Assembly: GCF_025398175.1 (NCBI RefSeq)
Contig: NZ_CP099734.1
Location: forward strand, 2,108,001 to 2,172,000
Source of the DNA: Photobacterium sp. TY1-4
Lineage (GTDB): Bacteria; Pseudomonadota; Gammaproteobacteria; Enterobacterales; Vibrionaceae
Length of the DNA stretch: 64,000 bases
Direction of reading: 5' to 3'
The position numbers were made by a program, and so were the translations under genes. Shown here piece after piece: positions 9,663 through 19,030 of the stretch. The notes beneath the pieces were generated by a model. The model ran no database searches and was not told where the DNA came from. It saw only the letters and a program-made list of their open reading frames with translations. The stretch's first letter is position 1; every line of letters begins with the position of its first letter.

Positions 9663-10919
9663 TCAAGTACGCTCCCTCACCATGCCACTCAGTGCCAGCG
9701 TGACCAGCCCAGCCGAAACAACAAATGTGACTGCAAACGCAACGACCGACTGAGGCTGCCCGGTCGGTGCAACAGCCATCGTCGCAAGATACACCCACCC
9801 CATCACAGAGGCGCCGCCCATCAGGCCCAGGTTACGGGAAAGGTTCAGCAACGCCGACGTCACGCCTTTGCGCCCTTCTTGCACGTTTCTCATCACCGAA
9901 GTATTGTTTGCCGCCTGAAACATGGCATATCCGCCCGTGATCATCACCAAGGGAAGCACATAGCCAAACGCCGCCGCCTCAGGGGAGTTCAACACCCAAA
10001 TGGGGATCAGGGCAATGAGCAAGCAACCAGACAACATCACCACAAGCCCGGTCCGAATAACAAACCCGGAGCCCCGGCTATCGGCTAACTTTCCGGCTGG
10101 CGCTCCGGTCACAGCAGCAACAACCGGGCCGAATGCCATCACCAAGCCAATCTGCTCCGTCGTCAGCCCAATCCCATCGGTGAGGTAAAACGGGCCCACC
10201 ACCATGGTCGACATAATCACAGCCGACACAAGAAAGTTTGCGCCACAGCTGCGTTGCAGCTCTGTGTTTTCCCGCAGGTGGTGCCACAATTGACCTTGCT
10301 GAACTGAACTTGGGACGACCGGACGATGATCCGGCAGCTGACGCACCAAGATCAGAAACGACAGGATGCTCACCGGTAAACTGACATAGAAAAGTGCATG
10401 CCAGTGAAAATGCGTGATCAACAACCCGCCCAGGACCGGGCCAAGTGCGGTTCCGACCGCAGAGGTGGTGCCCAACACACCCATCGCAAGTCCGGTTTTT
10501 TCGGCCGGGAGCAAATCGCTGACAAAGGTCATTGCCAGGCTGATCATCAGCGCTGCCCCCACCCCTTGGACCAATCGCGCCAGGATCAACGGCGTCAGGC
10601 TCTCTGCCAAAACGCAGCCGATGGTCCCCAGCACGAAAATACCGAGCCCTGACAACATCACCGGCTTGCGCCCCCACCGGTCGCCCCACCAACCGGCGAT
10701 AGGCATCAAGCAAGTCATGGCCAGCAGATAAGTCACGACCAGCCATTGCACCGCTGGCATCGAAACCGAAAGCCTGTCGGCCAGGTCAGGTAGCGCAACA
10801 TTGACCACACTGATATTAAACGACGAGAGCAACAGCCCCATGGCCAACCCCATCAACGCCAACCGACTGGCCAGCGGCAACGACTCCTCCCGCGCCAGCT
10901 CCGAAAAATTTTCTCTCAT
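9663..10919 (-). CDS. MFS drug/solute transporter (DHA2/EmrB-QacA-like)
   Basis: This roughly 418-residue major facilitator has the N-terminal motif SSFNISVVNVALPDLADRL and QWLVVTYLLAM. Loop 2-3 reads GWWGDRWGRKPVM (motif A), and motif C is present in TM5 (GTALGPVLGGLL). It is probably a proton-coupled exporter, but the substrate cannot be read from the sequence. I chose the third in-frame ATG (10919, MRENFSE) because GGAG lies 8 bases before it. The upstream ATGs at 10952 and 10925 have poor spacing. It is divergent from an LTTR gene 130 bp away that probably controls it. Confidence 0.85.
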   Translation of the reverse strand: MRENFSELAREESLPLASRLALMGLAMGLLLSSFNISVVNVALPDLADRLSVSMPAVQWLVVTYLLAMTCLMPIAGWWGDRWGRKPVMLSGLGIFVLGTIGCVLAESLTPLILARLVQGVGAALMISLAMTFVSDLLPAEKTGLAMGVLGTTSAVGTALGPVLGGLLITHFHWHALFYVSLPVSILSFLILVRQLPDHRPVVPSSVQQGQLWHHLRENTELQRSCGANFLVSAVIMSTMVVGPFYLTDGIGLTTEQIGLVMAFGPVVAAVTGAPAGKLADSRGSGFVIRTGLVVMLSGCLLIALIPIWVLNSPEAAAFGYVLPLVMITGGYAMFQAANNTSVMRNVQEGRKGVTSALLNLSRNLGLMGGASVMGWVYLATMAVAPTGQPQSVVAFAVTFVVSAGLVTLALSGMVRERT

Positions 10920-11022
10920 ACGCATCACTCCGGATTGAATTATAAGTTTCAATCCATTCTAAAAGCGCCTCATATACAGCGGAAGATGCATGATTTACAC
11001 TGATAACATGCAACAAACGCCA

Positions 11023-11054
11023 TAGATGAATAGACGAGTAGATAAATAGATGAA
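11023..11054 (+). repeat. Four tandem 8-bp repeats overlapping an LTTR start codon
   Basis: Four consecutive octamers read TAGATGAA, TAGACGAG, TAGATAAA and TAGATGAA. The last contains the ATG of the LTTR at 11050. The first also contains an ATG that opens a seven-codon frame (MNRRVDK) ending in TAG directly before the LTTR ATG. No good Shine-Dalgarno site is visible for the LTTR itself. Confidence 0.75.
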
Positions 11055-11940
11055 AGACATCGACTTGAATCTGATCCCTGCGCTCAACATCCTGCTTGAA
11101 GAGCGCAATGTTGCCCGCGCGGCAAAGCGGATGAATCTGAGCCAATCCGCCATGAGCCGGACGCTGGCACGGTTGCGAACAACTATGGATGATCCGCTGT
11201 TAGTCCGGGCTGGACGAGGGTTGGTGCCATCCCCGCGAGCATTGGAGATCCAGGCTCAGGTCAGTCGATTGACCCTGGACGCCGAGGCGATCTTAACACC
11301 TGCGGCATCGCTAGATATTGCCGCAATCAAACGGACCTTTACCTTACTCACCAGTGACGGGTTTATGGAAAGTATTGGCGGCGAGCTGGTCAAACGCGTG
11401 GCAGCACAAGCGCCGGGCATTCGTCTTCGTTTCCTACCCCGCGCCTCCCCGGGCAACGGTTTACGCGATGGCAGTGTGGATATTGAGACCGGAAAACTCA
11501 AAGCAACTACCTACCCTGAGCTGCTGGTCCGCAGGCTGTTTGACGATCAATTCATCGGGGTGGTCGGTAAAGATCACCCCTTTTCCACCACCAAGGTCAC
11601 CCTGAACAAATATCTCGACGGGCGACATATCGGCGTGTACCGAGACAGTCGAAACAATTGTCACCTGGAATCCATGCTGAACAAGCCGGAGCGTCCCCTC
11701 GCGATTCAGGCATTTGTCGGCAGCTATACCGGGGCGGTCGCGTTAGCGCGTGCCACCGGGTGTATCGCAACCGTTCCGGCCAGGCACACCGCAAGTTTTT
11801 GCCATGAGATGCATCGTTTCCCGCTGCCATTTGACGTCCCCGCCATCACGGTTTCTATGTTTTGGCACCCAAGAATGAATGCGGATCAAGCCCACCGCTG
11901 GCTGAGGGAAAAAATCATCGAAATCAGCGCCGAACTTTAA
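11050..11940 (+). CDS. LysR-family transcriptional regulator (NodD/LeuO-like branch)
   Basis: This 296-residue LTTR begins MKDIDLNLIPALNILLEERNVARAA, typical of the branch whose N-terminus reads DLNLL..F..L..E.N. The helix-turn-helix continues as LSQSAMSRTLARLR, and an effector-binding domain follows from about residue 90. It is divergently arranged with the MFS transporter, which is the likely target. Its start codon lies inside a set of four 8-bp repeats and lacks a clear ribosome-binding site. After the stop, a GC-rich inverted repeat (AGCGCCGG/CCGGCGCT) occurs at about 11944-11966 but without a T-tract. Confidence 0.88.
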   Translation: MKDIDLNLIPALNILLEERNVARAAKRMNLSQSAMSRTLARLRTTMDDPLLVRAGRGLVPSPRALEIQAQVSRLTLDAEAILTPAASLDIAAIKRTFTLLTSDGFMESIGGELVKRVAAQAPGIRLRFLPRASPGNGLRDGSVDIETGKLKATTYPELLVRRLFDDQFIGVVGKDHPFSTTKVTLNKYLDGRHIGVYRDSRNNCHLESMLNKPERPLAIQAFVGSYTGAVALARATGCIATVPARHTASFCHEMHRFPLPFDVPAITVSMFWHPRMNADQAHRWLREKIIEISAEL

Positions 11941-11966
11941 AGCCAGCGCCGGAGAACAGCCGGCGC

Positions 11967-12174
11967 TCGCAAAAACAGTTCCGATCATTGGCACACCGGC
12001 CTGTTTCGCATCGAACTATCGCAAACCAAGGGCGCAACAGCTGCGTCATTTCTGGATGAAAAGACCCCAAAAGGGTTGAATGCCGCATCCGTATCAGGAT
12101 TAAGACACTTTGGCCTCCGCGTGTCCGCTAGTATTTAACTGCCCTTAGGTCTTAGATGTACGCACAAAGAAAGC
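11967..12174. other. Intergenic stretch before IS4-family insertion
   Basis: About 210 bp with no credible open frame. A small ACCC/GGGT hairpin occurs near 12065. The stretch ends in the left half of a terminator hairpin interrupted by the IS. The long 3' gap before that terminator could be an extended untranslated region or a small RNA, but no convincing promoter was found. Confidence 0.4.
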
Positions 12175-12185
12175 CCGCGATGCGG
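12175..12185. repeat. Left copy of 11-bp target-site duplication
   Basis: CCGCGATGCGG directly abuts the left IS end. The identical sequence abuts the right end at 13596-13606. Removing the IS and one copy restores a hairpin (GCCCGC, GAT, GCGGGC) followed by seven T residues. Confidence 0.95.
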
Positions 12186-13595
12186 TAATGCCGATCAGTT
12201 AAGCCAAAAATGATCGGTTGAACGATCCTCTGGAGCTGTCAAAATCCGAGTGTATTCAGTGCACTCGGATTTTTTATGGACGTCTCACAAGCCCTCGATA
12301 TCATTAATAACTGGAAGCCTAACCAAGTAGAAACACTGGCTGACTTGCTTCCTCTCGAACTGATTGATGAAGCCTATTCCCTCACGGATACCGTCACGAT
12401 GCGCAAGCGAAAGTTGACGCTGGAATCCATGGTCTGGCTATTGGTTGGCATGGCCATTTACAATGACAAGTCAGTGAAAGATCTTGTAAATCAGCTAGAT
12501 ATTGTTGATAGAACCGGGAAGGCTTTTGTTGCTCCAAGTGCATTGACCCAACGTCGAAAGACTCTCGGGGAGCCTGCCATGAGAGCGGTCTTCGAACGTA
12601 TGACTGCCGCGTGGATGGAAGGCGCCAACTTGCCTCACTGGAACGGCCTCACACTGTTGGGCGTTGATGGCGTGGTCTGGCGGACGCCGGACAGTCCACA
12701 AAATAACGAAGTATTCTCCCGGCAAAAAGACACCCAATACCCTCAAGTCCGCATGGTCTGCCAAATGGAGTTAAGCAGCCATTTAATTACAGGCAGTGCT
12801 TTCGATGACTATGCTGTCAATGAGATGGTGTTGGCAGAGAAACTCATTGAGACGACCCCAGATCATAGCCTCACCATGTTCGATAAAGGTTTTTACTCTC
12901 TGGGCTTGCTGCATCAGTGGCATCAGGCGGGTACTGAACGCCACTGGTTGCTCCCATTAAAGAAAAATACGCAATATGAGATCGTACAATCTTTAGGCCG
13001 AAACGACAAACTGGTATCACTGAGAAGTAACCCGAGAGCCCGTAAACTTTGGCCCAATCTACCGGATAAAATCACCGCTCGCTTAGTCACGCGTAAAGTC
13101 AAAGGGAAGACATACGAGGTGCTGACTTCAATGGTAGATGCTATGCGCTACCCTGCCGCAGATATCAGCAGTCTCTATGGACATCGCTGGGAAATAGAAA
13201 TGGGTTACCGAGAGCAAAAGCAGTATATGTTGGGCAACCGTCTGACCCTTCGAAGCCGTCTCCCCGAACTGGTGAAGCAAGAGCTGTGGGGGATTTTACT
13301 GACTTACAACCTGATCCGTTATCAGATGGTGGAGCTCTGCTTCACCCTAAAAGGGAACTACTTGCCTTACCAACTGAGTTTCAATGGAACGCTCGCACAC
13401 ATAATGCGCTTACTGGTTGGATTACCGTACTCAACACCGGGAGCTATCCCACGCCAGCTCAAGAGCTTCCACAGCATGGCTGAAAGTTTGATATTAGAGG
13501 GACGAAGAGAAAGAACCTTCCCCAGAACAGTCAAGCCTCGCCCCAAAAGATACGCCCAAAAGAAAAATGCCGCTCACCTTAAGTGAACGGCATTA
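12186..13595 (+). mobile_element. Complete IS4-family insertion sequence, 1410 bp
   Basis: The left end TAATGCCGATCAGTTAAG and the inverted right end (reverse complement TAATGCCGTTCACTTAAG) form 18-bp terminal repeats with two mismatches, matching the IS4 end pattern. An 11-bp duplication flanks it, and a full-length transposase is inside. The intact ends, duplication and ORF suggest a recent, potentially mobile copy. Confidence 0.95.
12276..13586 (+). CDS. IS4-family transposase
   Basis: This 436-residue DDE transposase is clearly close to E. coli IS4 InsG (about 442). It shares [47 protein letters not shown] (first catalytic Asp), [12 protein letters not shown] (second Asp) and the family YREK signature in [15 protein letters not shown] (Glu third). 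It is the only gene of the element and spans almost its whole length, ending 9 bp from the right end. No frameshift or truncation is visible. Confidence 0.96.
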   Translation: MDVSQALDIINNWKPNQVETLADLLPLELIDEAYSLTDTVTMRKRKLTLESMVWLLVGMAIYNDKSVKDLVNQLDIVDRTGKAFVAPSALTQRRKTLGEPAMRAVFERMTAAWMEGANLPHWNGLTLLGVDGVVWRTPDSPQNNEVFSRQKDTQYPQVRMVCQMELSSHLITGSAFDDYAVNEMVLAEKLIETTPDHSLTMFDKGFYSLGLLHQWHQAGTERHWLLPLKKNTQYEIVQSLGRNDKLVSLRSNPRARKLWPNLPDKITARLVTRKVKGKTYEVLTSMVDAMRYPAADISSLYGHRWEIEMGYREQKQYMLGNRLTLRSRLPELVKQELWGILLTYNLIRYQMVELCFTLKGNYLPYQLSFNGTLAHIMRLLVGLPYSTPGAIPRQLKSFHSMAESLILEGRRERTFPRTVKPRPKRYAQKKNAAHLK

Positions 13596-13606
13596 CCGCG
13601 ATGCGG
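13596..13606. repeat. Right copy of 11-bp target-site duplication with terminator remnant
   Basis: CCGCGATGCGG is identical to the left copy. It continues into GGCTTTTTTTG, the right half and T-tract of the interrupted hairpin. Confidence 0.95.
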
Positions 13607-13672
13607 GCTTTTTTTGTAGTCATTTTTTTGGCCCGGCTCCATATCGGGACCGCATTCTCAGCGCAAACGAAA

Positions 13673-13694
13673 ACAGAGCGCCGAAGCGCTCTGT
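13673..13694 (-). terminator. UUCG-loop terminator of nupC
   Basis: Read on the minus strand, ACAGAGCGC, loop TTCG and GCGCTCTGT form a 9-bp stem followed by TTTTCGTTT. It lies about 48 bp after the nupC stop. Confidence 0.9.
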
Positions 13695-13742
13695 GGCCAT
13701 TTACAGCCATTGCAGGGGGTATCCGCTGCCATGGCAGGAAAA

Positions 13743-14969
13743 TCAGAAAGACAAGAAAACCCCGGCAACGGTCGCACTCATCAGGTTGGCCAGCGTCGCA
13801 GCGAAAATGGCTTTCATCCCCAGACGGGCAATGTCCGGACGTCGGCTCGGGACCACCCCGCCCAGGCCACCCATCAGCATGGCAATGGAAGTCAGGTTGG
13901 CAAAGCCACACAGGGCAAAGGTCACGATTGCCTGCGAATGCTCGCTCAGTTGCGCTTTCACCGCCATCAGGTCGGCAAACGCCACAAATTCATTCACCGC
14001 AATTTTCTTGCCGATCAAACTCGCCGCGACCGTCGCTTCAGACCAAGGCACGCCAATCAGCCAGGCGACCGGCGCAAACAGGTAACCGAACAGCAGCTCC
14101 AGGCTCAGATTGTCCAGACCAATCAGCTGGCCAAGATGTCCCAGGCCACCATTGAGCAAAGCAATCAAGCTGATAATCGCCAGCAGGCTGGCACCAACGG
14201 CCATCGCAATTTGCAGGCCGCTCAGCGCGCCTTGCGAGGCCGCATCGATAATGTTCACCGGCGCATCATCAACAGCTTCCGCTTCAATCTCGGCATGATC
14301 CAGCGGTGCTTCCGTCTGCGGCACCAGAATTTTGGCCATCATCAGCCCGGCCGGCGCCGACATAAAACTGGCTGCGATCAGATAACTGATTTCAACCCCC
14401 AGCCCGGCGTAACCCACCAGTGTACCGCCGGCGACAGAGGCCAGGCCCCCGACCATTACCGCGAACAGCTCAGAGCGGCTCATCTTGGCCAGAAACGGAC
14501 GGACCACCAGCGGGGCTTCAACCGAGCCGACGAAGATGTTGGCGGTCGCAGACATCGACTCGGTGCGGCTGGTGCCCAGCAAGCGCTGCAAAGCACCGCC
14601 GAGGGAACGGATCACCCAGCCCATCACCCCGAGATAGTAAAACACCGAGATCAGCGCAGAGAAGAACACAATCGTCGGCAGGACGTTCACCGCGAAAATG
14701 AAACCGATTTTGAATTTCGCCAAATCGCCGAACAGAAACTCGGAACCAATCCGGCCGTAGTCAATCACACCGGAGACGGCGCCGGAAACCGTGTTCAACA
14801 CGTCTCGGCCGAGCGGCACATACAGAATGAACCCGGCGAACACGAGCTGAATCGCGAACGCACCGCCCACGGTCCGCCAGTTAATCGCGCGACGATTTTC
14901 AGAAAATAAGATAGCAACCGCAAATAGCGTGACAACGCCCAATAGGCTGACCAGATGGCTCAAGGTCAT
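13743..14969 (-). CDS. nupC: Concentrative nucleoside transporter NupC
   Basis: This roughly 408-residue inner-membrane Na+- or H+-coupled nucleoside importer belongs to the CNT family and is very similar in layout to the Vibrio cholerae transporter. Visible features are SENRRAINWRTVGGAFAIQ near the N-terminus, NIFVGSVEAPLVVRPF (substrate-binding HP1 region with the Glu), GVPWSEATVAASLIG and FALCGFANLTSIA. The ATG at 14969 is taken although GGAG almost touches it. An alternative TTG two codons later has better spacing. The frame extends upstream to 15035, but that part has no family similarity. It is monocistronic, with its own UUCG terminator. Confidence 0.94.
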   Translation of the reverse strand: MTLSHLVSLLGVVTLFAVAILFSENRRAINWRTVGGAFAIQLVFAGFILYVPLGRDVLNTVSGAVSGVIDYGRIGSEFLFGDLAKFKIGFIFAVNVLPTIVFFSALISVFYYLGVMGWVIRSLGGALQRLLGTSRTESMSATANIFVGSVEAPLVVRPFLAKMSRSELFAVMVGGLASVAGGTLVGYAGLGVEISYLIAASFMSAPAGLMMAKILVPQTEAPLDHAEIEAEAVDDAPVNIIDAASQGALSGLQIAMAVGASLLAIISLIALLNGGLGHLGQLIGLDNLSLELLFGYLFAPVAWLIGVPWSEATVAASLIGKKIAVNEFVAFADLMAVKAQLSEHSQAIVTFALCGFANLTSIAMLMGGLGGVVPSRRPDIARLGMKAIFAATLANLMSATVAGVFLSF

Positions 14970-15035
14970 TCTCCAGTGTAAAGCTTGTAGTAAACGATTG
15001 CGGCGGCATTGTAGGGATAAATAAAACTGTGACAA

Positions 15036-15307
15036 GGTTCAAATTGTTATAGGTTTTTACACTTGCGATACACCCACAGGGAAAATTGCCGACTTTCCCA
15101 CCAAAGCAAACGAAATCGGTAGATTGGTGCCTCACGGGAATTCTGTTGTTTCTTTACAGAACAATAACCCCCTCTCAAGTCCCCGAGGGGAATTTATTGT
15201 CGCGCATCAATTAACCATCATTTTTGCAGGGGTAATTCCCTCGCGTGCGCCGGACATCACCTAGACTTGTCTTTGCAATGTCACGTCAATGGCAACTCAG
15301 ACAGCCG
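15036..15307. other. nupC / cytochrome intergenic region
   Basis: No gene is seen. A TGTGAC-containing stretch near 15030 might be a weak CRP/CytR-type site for nupC. Inverted arms GAGGGGAATTTA (about 15185) and GGTAATTCCCTC (15231-15242) flank about 34 bp. The same GGGAATTACC decamer recurs in the palindrome at 43717. Confidence 0.4.
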
Positions 15308-15375
15308 ATGCATACACGGAGCAAGCTCATACACAAAGCAAACTCATGCACGAAACAGGCTCATGTACCAAACAG
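15308..15375 (+). repeat. Four degenerate 17-bp tandem repeats upstream of a cytochrome gene
   Basis: Four consecutive 17-mers share a CATRYAC core and an RAGCAA/AAACAG end: ATGCATACACGGAGCAA, GCTCATACACAAAGCAA, ACTCATGCACGAAACAG and GCTCATGTACCAAACAG. The array ends 63 bp before the cytochrome start codon. Confidence 0.75.
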
Positions 15376-15438
15376 GCTGCAAGTGACCGTTGCCTGAATG
15401 TCTGGCCACTGGCTTTCGCAGAATACGGAGTGATCACC

Positions 15439-15879
15439 ATGAACAAATATCAACGTCTAACAATGTTACTCGTGGTATTCGGTATCACTGGCTGTGAACA
15501 GGCCAGCAAAGGGTTCAGCCTCCCGGTTGGCGATCCTGTCAAGGGTGAGCAGGTGTTCCTGACGCTGGAGTGCCTCAGTTGTCACCAGATGGACGGCTAT
15601 GAGCGTCCGGAAAATGCCAACGAGGAGCTGGCGGTGAAATTAGGCGGGAAAGTCGACAGTCTGAAAACCTATGCCGAGCTGGTCACTTCCGTGATTAACC
15701 CTTCGCACCAACTGGCTGAAGGGTATGATCTGTCGAAAATCCAGGTTGATGGCCAATCGATGATGCCAAGCTTCAATGACGTTTTAAGCGTGACCGATCT
15801 GGTCAACCTCATTACCTTCCTGGAGTCGCACTACGAACTGGAGCCTTATTCGAAAACAGAGTACATGATTTACCGCTAG
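15439..15879 (+). CDS. Lipoprotein c-type cytochrome
   Basis: This 146-residue protein starts with a lipoprotein signal peptide (LLVVFGITGCEQ, lipobox cysteine at about residue 18). It has a single class-I cytochrome c domain with the haem site CLSCH and a likely axial Met in QSMMPSF. It is therefore probably a lipid-anchored periplasmic electron carrier or subunit. The frame extends upstream to 15289, but that part only encodes the 17-bp repeats. GGAGTG seven bases before the ATG at 15439 decides the start. No oxidase or dehydrogenase gene adjoins it, so the partner is unknown. Confidence 0.85.
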   Translation: MNKYQRLTMLLVVFGITGCEQASKGFSLPVGDPVKGEQVFLTLECLSCHQMDGYERPENANEELAVKLGGKVDSLKTYAELVTSVINPSHQLAEGYDLSKIQVDGQSMMPSFNDVLSVTDLVNLITFLESHYELEPYSKTEYMIYR

Positions 15880-15976
15880 ACCTATCCGCCGAAGTCAGGG
15901 CCATCACGGTGCGTTACTGGGCTTCTGCCGGATCTCTTGATCCGGTTGGAAATACACAGCAGAAATGATGACCGCT

Positions 15977-16897
15977 TCAAAACAAAGTCCGGTCCCAGAC
16001 GGCCGGCTCACCGATTTGCCCGCGAACGAAATCAATAAACACTTTGACTTTGAGCGGTAGGAACTTATGGCGCGGGTAAATCGCATACAACGGCAGATGC
16101 TGGCTCAGTTGCCAGTCCGGCATCAGCCGGATCAACCGCCCTTCCCGAAACTCGTTGCTGAGCAAGTACGTCGCCAGGTAGCCGATCCCATTGCCTGAGA
16201 GCGTCGCGTCGCGGATCGCATCGGCAGAATCCACCCGGTAGTTTCCCCGCACTTTCACCTTCTGTGTCTGCTCTCCCCGGCGAAAACTCCAGGTGTCATC
16301 TTTCCGCTCCCGGCTATGGTAAGTAATACAGTTATGCTCGGTCAGATCCTGCGGCTGATACGGCACACCGTACTTCGCCAGATAGGCCGGACTGGCGGCC
16401 AGCACAAAGCGGCAGTCGGTCAGATGCCGGGCAACAAAGCCTTCCGGCGGCGCATCCATCATCCCAATCCACAGATCCAGCTGTTCGGCAATTAAATCCA
16501 CTTTGTGATCAAACAGGCTCATTTCCAGATCCAGCAACGGATACTGCTCATGAAACTCAGAAATGTAAGGACCGATATGATTGAGCGCAAAGGACTGCGC
16601 CACCCCGACCCGCAGCGCCCCTTGCAAGGTATCCGGATCGGTTAGCAACTCGCTTTCCGCCTCATTAATTTCATCCACAATGCTGGCACAATGGCGGGCA
16701 AACCGCTGCCCGGCTTCGGTCAGGGCAAACGAGCGCGTGGTTCGCTGCACCAACTGCACCCCGAGCCGGGCTTCGAGTTGTTGGATCTGCTTGCTGACCT
16801 GGGGCCGGGAAATATCCATAAGCTGCGCTGCGCGGGTAAAGCTTTGCTGCTTGTTCAGCGCATGAAAAATCACCATTTGCTGGACTTGTTTAAGCAT
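15977..16897 (-). CDS. LysR-family transcriptional regulator
   Basis: This 306-residue LTTR has a winged helix-turn-helix (MVIFHALNKQQSFTRAAQ, SRPQVSKQIQQLEARLGVQL) and a type-2 periplasmic-binding effector domain. It belongs to the large AaeR/DmlR-like group (DLWIGMMDAPPEGFVARHL). Start 16897 is supported by AAGGTG. The frame continues upstream to 16975 without family similarity. It is convergent with the cytochrome gene. Its neighbours do not reveal a target, because the chemoreceptor gene lies upstream on the same strand behind its own terminator. Confidence 0.86.
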   Translation of the reverse strand: MLKQVQQMVIFHALNKQQSFTRAAQLMDISRPQVSKQIQQLEARLGVQLVQRTTRSFALTEAGQRFARHCASIVDEINEAESELLTDPDTLQGALRVGVAQSFALNHIGPYISEFHEQYPLLDLEMSLFDHKVDLIAEQLDLWIGMMDAPPEGFVARHLTDCRFVLAASPAYLAKYGVPYQPQDLTEHNCITYHSRERKDDTWSFRRGEQTQKVKVRGNYRVDSADAIRDATLSGNGIGYLATYLLSNEFREGRLIRLMPDWQLSQHLPLYAIYPRHKFLPLKVKVFIDFVRGQIGEPAVWDRTLF

Positions 16898-16971
16898 AGA
16901 CACCTTTTGATTGTTGTTTCCTGCCCCGGCAAAACCATCCGAGCAGGGGCGATTCATTCGCAGCAGCCAAC

Positions 16972-17000
16972 ACAAAAAGGCCTGTCAGTGACAGGCCTTT
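16972..17000 (-). terminator. Terminator of the chemoreceptor gene
   Basis: A 12-bp inverted repeat AAAGGCCTGTCA/TGACAGGCCTTT with a one-base centre is followed, on the minus strand, by TTTTTGTG. It is 36 bp after the chemoreceptor stop. Confidence 0.85.
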
Positions 17001-17035
17001 GATGCTGCGGTAATCCTTTATATAGCTGAAATCGA

Positions 17036-18664
17036 TCAGATCTTAAAGAAGGACAACTGCTGTTTTTGTTGCTCCGCCAGTTGAGACAGTTCGCCACTGG
17101 CCGCTGCACTCTGGGTGATCCCCGCCACGTTCTGATTGATAATTTCAGACATGTTGGTCACGTTACGGTTGATCTCCTGCGTCACCTGAGACTGCTGCTC
17201 AGCCGCGGTTGCCACCTGGGTATTCATATCATTGATTTGCTCAATCGCCGTCGTGATCCCCATCAGCGCTTCATTGGCTTCGTTGGCCAGTTGCTGATTG
17301 CGATTCAGCATCTCCAGGCTGGACTGCATGCTTTCATTGGCCATATTCGACTGTGATTGCAACTCTTCGATAATCGCCTGGATTTCCTGCGTCGAATCCT
17401 GGGTTCGCGCCGCCAGCATCCGAACTTCATCAGCCACCACCGCAAAGCCCCGACCAGATTCACCGGCACGCGCGGCTTCAATCGCGGCATTCAGGGCCAG
17501 CAGGTTGGTTTGCTCGGAGATCCCCTGGATCACTTCGATCACCTTGCTGATTTGCTCAGATTGCTCTTTCAGGCGCATCACCACGCCGGCAGCATCGTTC
17601 AGCTTTTCACCCATCTGGATGCTTGCCGAATTGCTCTGGTCGAATTTATTCAACCCTTCGCGAGCCAGCTCATCGGTTTGCTTGGCCGAAGCATCCGCCG
17701 CGGTTGCCGTATCGCTGACATTATCCGCCGTGCTGGACAGCTCATTCACTGCCGAAGCAACCTGATCCACTTCGTTCAGCTCCGACTGGGCATTGACTTC
17801 TGCTTGGGTCATGACCGATGCCAGCTCCGTTGAAGCCGAAGCGACATCTTCGCTGATGCGGATCAGCGCATTCACCGTCGTGCGCAGTTGCGTCACGGTC
17901 TCATTCACATCCGCACTCAGGCGGGCAATCTCATTGGTCCCGTCCTGCTCAGCCTGAACCTGCAAGTTCCCGCTAGCCACTTCACGCATCACCACCTGCA
18001 GACGGGTAATCGGAGAAACAATCAGGCCGGACAGCCACCAGGCCACCAGCATCGCAAGGACAAAAATCGCCAAAATGACCATGGCAGCCTGACTCTTGAG
18101 CGCCTGGCTGTCGGCCAGGCTATCATCCAACCGCTTACCCGAATAATCATTAACCATTTTGGACAGGTCATTGACAGATAAAACCATTTTTTTACCTATC
18201 GTAACATACTGACTGACAAAACTATCGAACTCAGCTTGCGGCAGCAACCCTTGATCATGCCGGTTTAACAAGGGGACCGCGCGTTGCGAAAAGCGAATAT
18301 ACTCCGCAATATTGGCATTTACTTGCGCGGCCTGAGCTTTGAACAACGGCTCTCTTTCCAGCACACTCAATTCATGGGTAATACTGCCAGCAATCTGATT
18401 CAGCTCCTGCTGGAATGAATCTCGTCGGTTGGCATCATAAATGGCATACACTGCGCTAATACGCAGTGGGTAAAGCTGATCATCGACCTTCGCCAGAGTA
18501 TCTTTATACTCAATCAGGGACGACGTATTGATAAAAATTTCATCTAACTCATGATCCAGCTCGTTTTTCACGATCCACAAAGATAGAAACAGAACGAGCA
18601 CCGTAAACAGAACAGGTAACAGCACCTGAAGTCGGACTGATAAGTTTTTTATAATTGACTGCAT
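17036..18664 (-). CDS. Methyl-accepting chemotaxis protein
   Basis: This 542-residue transmembrane chemoreceptor has TM1 at about residues 13-32, a periplasmic helical-bundle sensor of about 150 residues, and TM2 ([19 protein letters not shown]). A HAMP domain ([17 protein letters not shown]) leads to a long coiled-coil signalling domain with the conserved tip [19 protein letters not shown] and [16 protein letters not shown] five bases before the ATG at 18664 decides the start. It is divergent from pstS. V. cholerae chromosome 2 also carries an MCP gene beside pst genes, so a phosphate-related sensory role is possible but not shown. Confidence 0.93.
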   Translation of the reverse strand: MQSIIKNLSVRLQVLLPVLFTVLVLFLSLWIVKNELDHELDEIFINTSSLIEYKDTLAKVDDQLYPLRISAVYAIYDANRRDSFQQELNQIAGSITHELSVLEREPLFKAQAAQVNANIAEYIRFSQRAVPLLNRHDQGLLPQAEFDSFVSQYVTIGKKMVLSVNDLSKMVNDYSGKRLDDSLADSQALKSQAAMVILAIFVLAMLVAWWLSGLIVSPITRLQVVMREVASGNLQVQAEQDGTNEIARLSADVNETVTQLRTTVNALIRISEDVASASTELASVMTQAEVNAQSELNEVDQVASAVNELSSTADNVSDTATAADASAKQTDELAREGLNKFDQSNSASIQMGEKLNDAAGVVMRLKEQSEQISKVIEVIQGISEQTNLLALNAAIEAARAGESGRGFAVVADEVRMLAARTQDSTQEIQAIIEELQSQSNMANESMQSSLEMLNRNQQLANEANEALMGITTAIEQINDMNTQVATAAEQQSQVTQEINRNVTNMSEIINQNVAGITQSAAASGELSQLAEQQKQQLSFFKI

Positions 18665-18916
18665 CGAAACCTCAAACACACGTTATAGTTCGCGTCCCTG
18701 CGCGAAATCGTGCAGCATTATCCTTTTAAGTAGCACTGAAAGATAGACTCGAGTCACAAAAAAATACAATTTAGGATGACAAGACGTTAAAAGTGTCATT
18801 ATGTCGTCGTGCCACCTGCCCGGCGGCAGAATTATGGCGCTTGTCACAAAGGCAAAAACAACAAATCGAGTAAAAACATTCTCTTGCAAGCGCCAACAAA
18901 AAAGCAAAGTTCATGA

Positions 18917-18967
18917 TCGTCATATAGTGTTCAAAGTTCTGAAACAAGACTGTCATAAAACTCTCCT
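18917..18967 (+). promoter_or_regulatory. Two Pho-box-like sites upstream of pstS
   Basis: CTGTCATAAAACTCTCCT (18950-18967) matches the PhoB box CTGTCATAWAWCTGTCAY in most positions. A weaker TCGTCATATAGTGTTCAA lies 33 bp upstream (three helical turns). Both are within 115 bp of the pstS start and on its side of the divergent promoter region. The rest of the 366-bp gap (18665-19030) shows no gene. Confidence 0.55.
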
Positions 18968-19030
18968 AATCTTTCCCTCGTTCATTCAAAACCGACTGGC
19001 AAAACAGCCAAGCATTTAAGGATTAGGAAA

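Noticed and set aside
11944..11966. AGCGCCGG/CCGGCGCT hairpin after the LTTR as a terminator
   Set aside because: The stem is followed by CGCAAAAAC with no T-tract on the coding strand.
13710..14909. 399-codon plus-strand open frame opposite nupC
   Set aside because: It is the complement of a clear CNT transporter, and its composition (Gln, Arg, His-rich) is that of a shadow.
18791..18808. Third Pho-box-like TGTCATTATG sequence
   Set aside because: The second half-site does not match, and it is distant from pstS.
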